64,000 nt of DNA from Azophilus sp965221465. Its GTDB lineage: Bacteria; Pseudomonadota; Gammaproteobacteria; Pseudomonadales; Azotimanducaceae. Made by a program: the position numbers and the translations under genes. The notes beneath the pieces were generated by a model. It saw only the letters and a program-made list of their open reading frames with translations. It did no database searches and was not told the DNA's origin. Positions 44,010 through 52,678 of the stretch are shown here, piece by piece; position 1 is the stretch's first letter; the number at the start of each line of letters is the position of its first letter. Where the stretch lies: assembly GCA_965221465.1 (NCBI GenBank), contig OZ244892.1, positions 744,001 through 808,000 of the forward strand, written 5' to 3'.

Positions 44010-45155
44010 ATGCCCGGCGACTACGATTTCGGATTGAGTGCGGAACAGGAGCAATGTGCCCAGGAGTTGCACCGCACCACCATCAGTATCGACATGTGCA
44101 GCATGGGGCCGGGGGGACCGGCGCTCTACGACCGGCTGCCGGAGGATGTAATCGAAGAGCGCCTGCCGCCGACCATGAATACCTGGCAGCGCTTTCTCGA
44201 GGGCATGGAACTGCCCTACGAACTCACGGCCGCAGGCGCATCCGATGCGTTGCAGGTCTTCTGCAAGGGCCACAGCGCCGCGAGCTTCGCCATGGGCGGT
44301 GTGCACGAGCGCGCTCTCGAACCGATCGAGCGCCTGAACGAACAGGTCGAGTCCATTCCCTGGATGGATTTCGCCGGTACGGCGGCCGATTTCCGCACAG
44401 CGCAGGAGGCTGGCGATTACCTCACCTACGGGTTCGCCCAACCGGGGATGGAAGGCCTTCCCCGGGATCTGGACCTGTTCGACCGGGCCAGGGCGCTCGG
44501 CACGCGCTCGGTGATGCTGACCTACAATCGGCAGGACTACGTCGGCGCCGGCTGCACCGACCGGACCAACGCGGGCCTGAGCAATTTCGGGCTCGAGGTC
44601 GTCGAGAAGATGAACGACATCGGGCTCATCGTCGACACCTCCCATTGCGGTCGACAGACGACTCTGGACGCCTGCGCATTCTCGAAGGCGCCGGTCACCG
44701 CCAATCACACCAGCGCCGAGGGCGTCTACATGCACGACCGGGCGAAGTCCGACGAGGAGTTGAAGGCCATCGCGGCAACCGGCGGACTGATCGGGGTCTA
44801 CGCGGTGCCATTCTTCCTGGCGCCGCCCAGGGACAACGCCACCGTGGATGTCATGCTCGACCACATCGATTACATCGCCGGGCTGGTGGGCTGGCAGCAC
44901 GTGGGCATCGGCACCGACTGGCCGTTCATGCTCACCCACGGCATCGCCGAAGAGACCATCGGGCTCAATGTCGAAGAAATGGGGTTCCGGCCGGAACACG
45001 GCATCAGCATCCGCCAGCACCTCGTCGGCTACGACGATGCCCGCGACTTCGTCAACTTCACCCGCGGACTGGTGGCGCGGGGCCATTCGGACGAGGCGGT
45101 GCGGGGCATTCTCGGCGAGAACTTCCTGCGCATCTTTGCCGAGGTATGCGGTTGA
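44010..45155 (+). CDS. M19 (membrane dipeptidase) family protein with altered metal site
   Basis: A 381-residue protein without signal peptide, preceded by GGAGGAG. Late family motifs are intact: MLTYN, GLSNFGLEVVEKMNDIGLIV then DTSHCG, ANHTSAEG and GTDWPF. At the N-terminus, however, where M19 enzymes have H-x-D binding the first zinc, this protein reads SIDMCSM (Cys30 and Met32). It may bind one metal only, or use a different reaction. The gamma-glutamyltransferase gene follows beyond repeat element copy B. Confidence 0.85.
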   Translation: MPGDYDFGLSAEQEQCAQELHRTTISIDMCSMGPGGPALYDRLPEDVIEERLPPTMNTWQRFLEGMELPYELTAAGASDALQVFCKGHSAASFAMGGVHERALEPIERLNEQVESIPWMDFAGTAADFRTAQEAGDYLTYGFAQPGMEGLPRDLDLFDRARALGTRSVMLTYNRQDYVGAGCTDRTNAGLSNFGLEVVEKMNDIGLIVDTSHCGRQTTLDACAFSKAPVTANHTSAEGVYMHDRAKSDEELKAIAATGGLIGVYAVPFFLAPPRDNATVDVMLDHIDYIAGLVGWQHVGIGTDWPFMLTHGIAEETIGLNVEEMGFRPEHGISIRQHLVGYDDARDFVNFTRGLVARGHSDEAVRGILGENFLRIFAEVCG

Positions 45156-45201
45156 AGGCGCGAACTCCCAGACAGACCGGTGGGACATGACTTCCCCACG
45201 C

Positions 45202-45465
45202 AAATTCCGAACCCGGCGCGCCGGAACGAGGACGCGCAAGGAACACCTGACAGCTGCTGGGAGAGAACCGGTGTGCGGTACGTGCATGCGGCGCTGTCAA
45301 GGCTCGCTCTTGCGCCTGTCGTAGCCGTAAGCGTCGCCGCCTGGTGCGCCATTCGGCGAGCCGCATGCACGTACCGCATACCGGTTCGCGGAGTCGGATC
45401 GAAGGAACGATTCACAAAGTCAACGGATTTAATCGATTCAATCACTTGGAAATTTGTTACATGAA
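45202..45465 (+). repeat. Structured interspersed element, full copy (B)
   Basis: It runs from TTCCGAACCCGGCGCGCC near 45205 to CAATCACTTGGAAATTTG and TTACATGAA at 45465. The hairpin arms are 45263-45292 and 45360-45389, 30 bases with 28 matching; one difference is G-U on the plus strand. An inner stem CTTGCG/CGTAAG lies in the loop. Its right end contains the start codon of the next gene. Confidence 0.8.
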
Positions 45466-47395
45466 GGTCAATCAATCGCTTGAACGAGTTTTCGGATGCG
45501 GCCCGGGCTCGCGACATCGGGCATGGTTTCCACTCGCCCTCGGCCTGATGTGCGCGACACTCTCGGGAGGCTGCGCAGAGGAACGAAATTCACCCGATGC
45601 CGCGGCGGCTGCCGACGCGGCGAACCAGCCGGAATCTGCGGTTGCGTCCGAAGCCGTCACGCGACACGGGGCGGTGGATCTTTCTCCGGCGGGCTGGCCC
45701 CCGGGCGTGTGGGAAGAGTACCTGGCGCTGGAGGAGGAACATTTTCCCGGCAATCCCCTGGCCGTCGGCAGTCAGGGCGCGGTCACCGGCTCCTATCATC
45801 CCCTCGCCCAGCGGGCCGGGCTGGAGGCGTTGCGCCAGGGCGGCTCGTCGGTGGACGCTGCGATGACCACCTCGCTCACCCAGATCGCCCTGGGCGCGGG
45901 GGCGGTGATCAGCTATTTCGGCATCCTTTCCATGGTGCATTACGATGCTGCCAACGACGAGATCGTCACCCTGAACGCCGGCTGGAACGCGGTGCGCGGC
46001 GAGGACGACCCGATGTCCATTCCCGGAAGCATCGGCATGGGGTCCGACGAAGAGATGTATGGCACCGACGAGCCAAGCGGTCGCACGGCATTGGTGGGTG
46101 GATTCATGCGAGGCCTGGAAGCCGCCCATGGCCGTTACGGCAAGCTTGCGTTCGAGCACCTGTTCGCGCCGGCGATTCACGTAGCCGAGGCCGGCATACC
46201 GTTCAACAGCACCCTTGCCGGCTATCTGGAACCACGCAAGCACAGCCTTGCCCGCCTGCCGGAATCGAAGGCCATATTCACCAACCCGGACGGTGCCTGG
46301 ATACAGGAGGGCCAGTCGTTCAAACAGGAGGCGCTGGCAGGAACCCTGAAGGCGATTGCGGAGCAGGGCGCCGATTACATGTACACGGGCCCCTGGGCCG
46401 AACGGGCCGTGGCTGCAGTGCAGGCCGACGGGGGCAAGATGACGCTCGAGGATCTCGCCGCATATCGAGTGACCTGGGCGGAACCCCTCGAGGCCGATGT
46501 GGGCGAGTACAGAATCCACGCCAATGGACTGCCGTCCTACGGCGGCGTCAACATGATCGAGGCATTGCACCTCGGCGAAGCGGCGGGCATCCGCGCACTC
46601 GGACACTGGTCGGTGAACGGCGAATCCCTGCGCCGGGCATCGGACCTCACCTTCAACAATTTTCTGGCGAGGCTGCCTGAGGAACTGGGAGCTCAGCTCT
46701 TCCCGGGGGTCGATCTCAGCGACAAGAGCCGGATTCGCCCGGAAACCGCCGCCGCGCTCTGGGAGCACATGGAAGCCGGCATGAAACTCGGCCAGTACGT
46801 CGACGCCGGCCCCTCCCACTCGGACACGGTGGTAGCCGCAGACCGCTGGGGCAACATGACCGCGGTCACCCATAGCATCAACTGCGTGGTCTGGGGCGCC
46901 ACGGCCATCATCGTCGACGGTGTCTCCATCGGCGACCCGGCCGTCAACCAGAAAGCCATGGTAGCCGTGGCCGGCCCCGGCGGCAGGGTTCCAGACCCCA
47001 TCGAAGTGGGCATCCTCACCCGCGACGGCAAACCGGTCGTCGCCTTCGCCTCCATGGCCATGGGCCTGCACCAGCAGACCTTCCAGTCATTGTTCAACGT
47101 CGTCCACTTCGGCATGAACGTCAAGGAGGCGGTGGATGCTCCGGCGTTCTTCATGCCGCTGCCGGTGGGCGATCTGGAATCCGCCGAGGAACCGCCCAGA
47201 TGGGTGGTTCGGGTCGGGGAGGGGGAATTCGACGAAGCGGCGCTTGAAGCCAGCGGCTTGCCGATCGAGCAACTGCCGCCCGAGAAGCGTCGCTACGCCC
47301 AGGGTCTCTGGGTCGGCATCGGCCGAAACCCGGAAACCGGCAATCTCGAGGCAGCCTCCCACCCGTACACGAACGGCCGTGCCTTTGCGCTCTGA
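45461..47395 (+). CDS. Gamma-glutamyltransferase family lipoprotein
   Basis: A 644-residue Ntn-hydrolase of the gamma-glutamyltransferase family. The ATG at 45461 gives a lipoprotein signal with lipobox LSGGC. GSYHPLAQRAGLEALRQGGS and AAMTTSLTQIALG are the large-subunit start, and PSHSDTVVAADRWGNMTAVT is the junction region where the precursor normally cleaves itself. The usual nucleophilic Thr position is Ser454 (SDTVVA). Ser could still serve, but activity is uncertain. The start codon lies in the right end of repeat element copy B, which therefore supplies the 5' leader. Confidence 0.88.
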   Translation: MKVNQSLERVFGCGPGSRHRAWFPLALGLMCATLSGGCAEERNSPDAAAAADAANQPESAVASEAVTRHGAVDLSPAGWPPGVWEEYLALEEEHFPGNPLAVGSQGAVTGSYHPLAQRAGLEALRQGGSSVDAAMTTSLTQIALGAGAVISYFGILSMVHYDAANDEIVTLNAGWNAVRGEDDPMSIPGSIGMGSDEEMYGTDEPSGRTALVGGFMRGLEAAHGRYGKLAFEHLFAPAIHVAEAGIPFNSTLAGYLEPRKHSLARLPESKAIFTNPDGAWIQEGQSFKQEALAGTLKAIAEQGADYMYTGPWAERAVAAVQADGGKMTLEDLAAYRVTWAEPLEADVGEYRIHANGLPSYGGVNMIEALHLGEAAGIRALGHWSVNGESLRRASDLTFNNFLARLPEELGAQLFPGVDLSDKSRIRPETAAALWEHMEAGMKLGQYVDAGPSHSDTVVAADRWGNMTAVTHSINCVVWGATAIIVDGVSIGDPAVNQKAMVAVAGPGGRVPDPIEVGILTRDGKPVVAFASMAMGLHQQTFQSLFNVVHFGMNVKEAVDAPAFFMPLPVGDLESAEEPPRWVVRVGEGEFDEAALEASGLPIEQLPPEKRRYAQGLWVGIGRNPETGNLEAASHPYTNGRAFAL

Positions 47396-47439
47396 AATCA
47401 GACCTTCCCGTTCTGCGCATCCGATTTGCGAGAGTTTCG

Positions 47440-47468
47440 TTGCTCCCGTTTTGGGAGGATGCTAGAGT
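47440..47468 (+). promoter_or_regulatory. Promoter of higBA
   Basis: TTGCTC (47440-47445) and TAGAGT (47463-47468) are separated by 17 bases. The ATG of higB at 47475 sits where transcription would start, so the toxin mRNA may be leaderless. Confidence 0.6.
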
Positions 47469-47474
47469 GCCGCG

Positions 47475-47780
47475 ATGCGGGTCATTGCGAAGTCAAGGCT
47501 ACGAAAGTTCTGGGAAAGCAAACCGCAGTTTCTGGAAGCCAGGAGGCAGATGTCGGAGTGGTACAACTTCTGTAGCGCAGCAGAATGGAACTCGCCACAT
47601 GAACTCAAGGCAGACCTTCGCAATGCGAGCATATTGAAAAACAACCGGGTCGTTTTCAACGTGTGCGGGAACAAGTACAGAATCGTCGTGCTCACCGATT
47701 ACGCCAGGCACGGAATGCTGATCCGATTCGTTGGGACCCACGAGCAGTACGACGAAATAGACGATATCGAGCACCTCTGA
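47475..47780 (+). CDS. higB: HigB-type toxin
   Basis: A 101-residue RelE-superfamily mRNA interferase of the HigB type. The N-terminus MRVIAKSRLRKFWE, the middle LRNASILKNNRVVFNVCGNK and the end IRFVGTHEQYDEID match this group. HigB toxins cut mRNA on ribosomes and are inhibited by HigA. The antitoxin gene follows by eight bases; toxin-first order is normal for this family. Confidence 0.92.
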   Translation: MRVIAKSRLRKFWESKPQFLEARRQMSEWYNFCSAAEWNSPHELKADLRNASILKNNRVVFNVCGNKYRIVVLTDYARHGMLIRFVGTHEQYDEIDDIEHL

Positions 47781-47788
47781 GACGAGCG

Positions 47789-48139
47789 ATGAAACTGAAG
47801 CTGATCGAGAACGATAGTGAACTGGATCGTGCATTGGAGCGCATTGACGACCTGTGGGGGGCGGAAACCGGTACGCCCGAAGGCAATGAACTGGATGTGC
47901 TCATGCTCCTCGTCGAGAAGTACGAAGATGAAAACCATGCGATTCCAGAGTCGGATCCCGTCGAGGCGATCAAGTTCCTGATGGAACAGAACGGCCTTTC
48001 TCGCAGGGATCTCGAACCCTATATCGGCGCCAGTGGGCGTGTCTCCGAGATACTGAACAAAAAGCGGAGTTTGACGCTACCCATGATCAGGCGACTGCAC
48101 AACGATTTGAAGATCCCCTACGAGAGCCTCATTCGTTAA
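47789..48139 (+). CDS. higA: HigA-type antitoxin
   Basis: A 116-residue antitoxin from the ATG at 47789; the frame is open further upstream inside higB. The N-terminal part is acidic (ELDRALERIDDLWGAETGTP). A Xre-type HTH occupies the C-terminal half: AIKFLMEQNGLSRRDLEPYI and SGRVSEILNKKRSLTLPMIR. It should neutralise HigB and repress the shared promoter. Confidence 0.92.
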   Translation: MKLKLIENDSELDRALERIDDLWGAETGTPEGNELDVLMLLVEKYEDENHAIPESDPVEAIKFLMEQNGLSRRDLEPYIGASGRVSEILNKKRSLTLPMIRRLHNDLKIPYESLIR

Positions 48140-48373
48140 CCCGAGTTTTGCACCAGGGGCCACGACGATCGCGCCCGACTTTACCCTTCTGCGCGTGCTC
48201 GTGATCGCAATCATAGCCCCGCCCATGTTGGAAGGAGCATCTGCGCAAAACTCGTCGACTCTTTCTACAGGGACGTGAAGCCGCGTGGGCGGTCAGTGGA
48301 ATCTCCCTGAGCGGCGGCGCCGAATGACCGTTTACCGGTCTGCGAGCCCCGTTTCAATAGGTTCCGGTTTGGA

Positions 48374-50815
48374 TCAGCGGTCGCCGCCGCTGAACGCCTT
48401 GCGCACCGACAATCCCCAGGTGAACGGACGGATGGTGATGTCCGTCTCCCGGAAACCGACCAGGGTGAACGAACCCGGCACACCCTCGATGGAGGGCAGT
48501 TCGCCGGTCAGGTTGTCGCCGAACAGGCTGATTTCCCAATCGTTCCAGGCGATGCCGAGGCGTGCGTTCAACTCGCCGTATCCGTTCTGGGTGCCGGCGG
48601 CGCCGGCGCTGGCGAAGGCGCTGCCCGCCTGTTCGGAGCGGTAGCTGTAATCGCTGCGGACGAAGAACTCCGTGCCGGCACGAATCGGCACCGAGAAGTC
48701 CGCAAGAATGCTGCCCATCCACATGGGGACATCCGGCATGGCGCCGCCTTTTCGTGCCAGCGGCTGCAATGTCGGGTCGGAGCCTTCGGGAATGTAATCC
48801 TCGCCGATCTGTGCATCGATGTAGGTCAGGTTCATGGCGACCATCAGGTTCTGGCTGAGCGCTGCGCTCATTTCGAACTCGACGCCCTGGGACTCGACCG
48901 AACCCAGGTTGATCACCGAACCGTTCAGCCCGCAGAGCGGGTTGACGCCGACCTGAGTGTCCTGCCAGTCGGTGTAGAACCAGGCGAGGGCCGTGGTCAC
49001 CCGACCCTCCGCGAACGTCTGCTTCCAGCCCAGTTCGTAGGTCCAAAGTGAATCCGACAGATATTGCTCGGGGGTTCTCGGAGCGCCGGTGCGGGCCTGC
49101 ACTTCGGCACGGCAGGCAGGGGAGTCCGGCAGCGGAAAGTTGGAGCCGCCCATGCGGAAGCCCTCGGCGGCAGAGGCGTAAAACAGGGAATCGTCGGTGG
49201 GCCGATACTCCAGCTTGAAATTGGGCACGATGCCGTCGTCCTTGTTGCCGCCTTCGAGCACGAAGTCGCCGCCGGAGATGAACAGCGGATTGCCCCGGAA
49301 ATGATCCCAGAGTTCGAATTCGTGCCAGAACGCCCGCAGACCGACCACCGCGCGCAATTGCTCGGTAAAGTCGTACGTTGCTTCCCCGAAGATCGCGAAC
49401 TCGTCGCGGTCGCGATACGAGGAACTCCAGAATATGTAGCCGTCGGGGGAGTTGGGCAGCAAGAGGCCCAGGGCCGGGAAGGAAACCGTTGTGTTCTCGC
49501 CCGCGAAGAAGCGCGTGTTGTAGTCTTCCCTGCGGTTCGTATAGAAGATACCGGCCGTGAAATTGACTTTTCTGTCCCAGGTGGTCTGCAGGCGCGTCTC
49601 GTGGGTGATCTCCTCGTTTTCGGGGGCGTAGTCGCCGGGAATGTAAACCGGTGCGGGGAAGCCGTTGGCATCGCTGACCAGGATGCCGAACGCCTCGGTG
49701 ACATCGAGGCGCATGGTCATCTCGTCGACGTAGTAGGAGGTGCTCGACAGGGCGCTGAAGCTGTCGTTGAGTTGCCAGTCGAAGGTCAGGTTGGTCAAGG
49801 TGAATTTCGTGTAGATGCTGTCGAGCCCGCGCCCCAGGAAGATGGGGTCGTCGTAGTCGTTGCGGTCGCCGTCCAGCGCTGCGACATAGGGTGCGCCGAT
49901 GCCGAAACCGCGGTAGAGCTGCCCCGCGGCCGAGAGCGTGCCGGTGTCGCCGGGCGATCGGGGATGCAGGTAGTTGGTCGCGTCCTGCTTCGTGTTGTCG
50001 TGCATCACCGATGCCGAAATCGTCAGGTCGTTCGTGGCCTGCAACGTCAGCGCCAGGCGGCCGCCGGTCACTGTTTCGCCGTTGGCGTTATTCTTGACGA
50101 CGTTGCCGGTGGGGTTTGCGAACAGGTCGATTTCCTGGATGTCGATGAAACCGGCGTTTTCCTCCCGGTAGCCCGACACCCTGAGCGCCAGCCGGTCGGA
50201 AACGGGAATGTTCGCCATGGCTTCGACGTCGTAGTTGCTGCCGCCGAACTCGGTGTCGCTGACGCTTGCCGAGAGGTGCGCGTCGAATCGCTCGAATTCG
50301 GGTTTGCGGGTCACCAGCTTGACGGTGCCGGCAAGCGATGCGGCGCCGTACAGCGTACCCTGCGGCCCTCGGAGCACCTCGATGCGCTCCAGGTCCACCA
50401 GGCGGGGATTCGACATGGTCACCGGTGTTTCGTCGATGTAGAACCCCACCGTGTTCTGGCCCACCAGAAAGGCGCCGCTGATGGTCTGGATGCCCCTCAG
50501 GCCGATTTCCCGGGGGCCGAGTTCGGAGGCGGCGCTGCGCTGGCTGGTTGAAAGGCCGGGCACCAGGTTGATGTAATCGTTGAAGTCGCGCACCCCGAAC
50601 CGGGTCATGGTGTCGCCCGTGATCGAGGTGATGCTGACCGATACGTCCTGCACCGACTGTTCGCGCTTCGATGCCGTGACGATGATCTCCTCCAGGTAGG
50701 CATCCTGTTCGTCGTCGGCGTTTTCGTCCTGCGCTGTGGCGCTGCCGATCGGGCCCACGGCCAGTGCGGCCGTCAAGACGAGGGTTGCAGGCATGACAGA
50801 TAGTCTATTGATCAT
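48374..50815 (-). CDS. TonB-dependent receptor
   Basis: An 813-residue receptor with signal peptide (VLTAALAVGPIGSATAQ), an acidic linker, the TonB box LEEIIVTASKREQS and a plug with IEVLRGPQGTLYGAASLAGT. The barrel ends SVRKAF followed by SGGDR, so the terminal Phe is not the last residue, which is slightly unusual. It is on the same strand as, and just downstream of, the gamma-glutamyltransferase gene at 50932, with 116 bases between. Ligand unknown; peptide or gamma-glutamyl compounds are a guess. Confidence 0.93.
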   Translation of the reverse strand: MINRLSVMPATLVLTAALAVGPIGSATAQDENADDEQDAYLEEIIVTASKREQSVQDVSVSITSITGDTMTRFGVRDFNDYINLVPGLSTSQRSAASELGPREIGLRGIQTISGAFLVGQNTVGFYIDETPVTMSNPRLVDLERIEVLRGPQGTLYGAASLAGTVKLVTRKPEFERFDAHLSASVSDTEFGGSNYDVEAMANIPVSDRLALRVSGYREENAGFIDIQEIDLFANPTGNVVKNNANGETVTGGRLALTLQATNDLTISASVMHDNTKQDATNYLHPRSPGDTGTLSAAGQLYRGFGIGAPYVAALDGDRNDYDDPIFLGRGLDSIYTKFTLTNLTFDWQLNDSFSALSSTSYYVDEMTMRLDVTEAFGILVSDANGFPAPVYIPGDYAPENEEITHETRLQTTWDRKVNFTAGIFYTNRREDYNTRFFAGENTTVSFPALGLLLPNSPDGYIFWSSSYRDRDEFAIFGEATYDFTEQLRAVVGLRAFWHEFELWDHFRGNPLFISGGDFVLEGGNKDDGIVPNFKLEYRPTDDSLFYASAAEGFRMGGSNFPLPDSPACRAEVQARTGAPRTPEQYLSDSLWTYELGWKQTFAEGRVTTALAWFYTDWQDTQVGVNPLCGLNGSVINLGSVESQGVEFEMSAALSQNLMVAMNLTYIDAQIGEDYIPEGSDPTLQPLARKGGAMPDVPMWMGSILADFSVPIRAGTEFFVRSDYSYRSEQAGSAFASAGAAGTQNGYGELNARLGIAWNDWEISLFGDNLTGELPSIEGVPGSFTLVGFRETDITIRPFTWGLSVRKAFSGGDR

Positions 50816-50931
50816 CTTCCCCCTCCCAAGGGTTCATGAAATCCGGTTTCCCAAAGCTGATTCTCACGCCATGCGCCGGGTTGTGCAAGGCAGAGCCTTT
50901 TCCGATGCGAGTTCCGAACCCGGTGCCCCGG

Positions 50932-52596
50932 TCAGTAGCCCTTGGCGAGGCCGCGGCGCCGTGGGTCGGCGACGCCTTCGATAGCGCCCTCTGCAGACAG
51001 GCGCACACCGTGGATGCTGCCCATGTTGATGTCCTTCGGGCTGACGCGGTAGAGATCGTGCCCCCTGGCCGCCAGGGCGGTCAGCAGTTCCTCGCTGAAA
51101 TCCCCCTCGATTTCGATGGCGGTCATGCCCGGGTGCGGGTGGCCGAATCGGGGCGCGGATACGGCCTCGGCCAGTGGCATTCCGTATTCCACGATATTCG
51201 CCGCCCCCTGCAGCAGGCACTCCATGAGCGATCGGCTGGGCGTCGCCATGGCCAGCGCCGGCTTTCCGTCCCGAAACAGCCAGAGCAGGGTCGAGAACCC
51301 CTTGGGCATGTCGGTGAACTTGCGGATGAAGGTGGCCCGGTTGAGGATGACGCCACCGACGTTGATGCCCGTGCCGAAAGGTTCCGACGAACTGGAATGG
51401 GTGCCGGCGGCCACGTTGCCCTCGGCATCGACGATGGCCAGCGCACAGGTTGCCGCGGAGAACCCCTGGAACGGACGAGGCGCGCCGGTTCGGATGGCCT
51501 CGAGCACCTCGGCGGCATGATCTTCAGAGACGAACTGCGCCTGGTTTTCCGGGGTGAGGTCGCGGCCCCGAATCCAGAGTTCCTGGGCGAGGCGCACCTG
51601 GGTGTGCAGCGCCTCGACGGATTCCGTCGGGTGGCCCATTGCCTCGAGGTCTGCCGCTTCGTAGACGCGCAGCGCGAGCTGGAAGAGGGGGCCCGAAACC
51701 GGCGCCACCTCGAATGCGCGATAGGGGGTGCCGCCCTCGTCGCCCGGCTTCCAGGCCGGTGACACATAGGCCTGGTCGAAGTTCTTCAGGTCGTCCGCGG
51801 TGATGCCGCCGCCCCGGCGCTGGACTTCGGCCGCGAGTTCCCGAGCGAAGGGCCCGGTATAGAAAAAGTCCGGCCCTTCGTCCCGAAGTGCTTTGAGGGT
51901 AGCCGCGAGCGCCGGCTGACGGAGCGTATCGCCGACCCCCAGCATGTAACCGTTTCGGAACCAGACATCGCGGCCGGGGCCGGGAAAGCGACCGATCATC
52001 TTGCGGGTCGCCTTGGCGTAGCCCCAGAGCAGGTGGTCGATGACGAAACCGTCTTCCGCGAAGACGATCGCGGGTTCGAAGAGGTCTTTCCAGGGCAGCT
52101 TGCCCCAGGCCCCGTGGCAGGCCTCGAGCCCCCGCACGAAGCCGGGCACCATGGCGCCCCAGGCAGTCCACGACTTGCGCTCGTCGTAGGGTTCGCTGGC
52201 CGGAGCGCCGCTCGGAAAGGCGAATGAGCCGCCCCCCAGGGCAAGCTGCCCGGTTTCCGCCTGCCAGAACGCCATGCCGAAGCCACCGCCGAGCGTGGTC
52301 ATGGTGGGTTCCAGCACGCATTGCGCAATGGCTGCCGTCATGTATGCATCCGCAGCCGAGCCGCCCCGTTCCAGTGCCCACAGGGCGGCTTCGGTGGCAT
52401 AGGGATGGTCGCTCGATGCCATGGTCCGGCCGCCGGTCGCGTACACATTGGCGAGATTGGGCTGAACCGGCTTGAGGTCGTGCCGGGCCATGGCGGCCCA
52501 GTCGCGCTTGTCCGCAGCCTGGAGGTCGGGCGCCCAGGCCAGGGCGGCGGTTCCCGCGAGGGTGGAAGTCAAGAGGTCGCGGCGATGCATCGTCAT
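50932..52596 (-). CDS. Gamma-glutamyltransferase family protein, exported
   Basis: A 554-residue Ntn-hydrolase. The ATG at 52596 gives an export signal MTMHRRDLLTSTLAGTAALA with a twin-arginine flavour; an upstream start adds 16 Ser/Arg-rich residues. The region ATCALAIVDAEGN keeps the nucleophilic Thr (Thr383), unlike the paralogue at 45461. GTHSSSSEPFGTGINVGGVI is the small-subunit block that follows. It should cleave gamma-glutamyl amides or a related substrate in the periplasm. Confidence 0.9.
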   Translation of the reverse strand: MTMHRRDLLTSTLAGTAALAWAPDLQAADKRDWAAMARHDLKPVQPNLANVYATGGRTMASSDHPYATEAALWALERGGSAADAYMTAAIAQCVLEPTMTTLGGGFGMAFWQAETGQLALGGGSFAFPSGAPASEPYDERKSWTAWGAMVPGFVRGLEACHGAWGKLPWKDLFEPAIVFAEDGFVIDHLLWGYAKATRKMIGRFPGPGRDVWFRNGYMLGVGDTLRQPALAATLKALRDEGPDFFYTGPFARELAAEVQRRGGGITADDLKNFDQAYVSPAWKPGDEGGTPYRAFEVAPVSGPLFQLALRVYEAADLEAMGHPTESVEALHTQVRLAQELWIRGRDLTPENQAQFVSEDHAAEVLEAIRTGAPRPFQGFSAATCALAIVDAEGNVAAGTHSSSSEPFGTGINVGGVILNRATFIRKFTDMPKGFSTLLWLFRDGKPALAMATPSRSLMECLLQGAANIVEYGMPLAEAVSAPRFGHPHPGMTAIEIEGDFSEELLTALAARGHDLYRVSPKDINMGSIHGVRLSAEGAIEGVADPRRRGLAKGY

Positions 52597-52678
52597 TGAG
52601 GCCCTGGGTCGGGGTGATGCAGAAAAGGACGCAGTCGCAGGCAAGGCCCTCAGTGACGCCGTTCGCGGCGAGCCCGCA

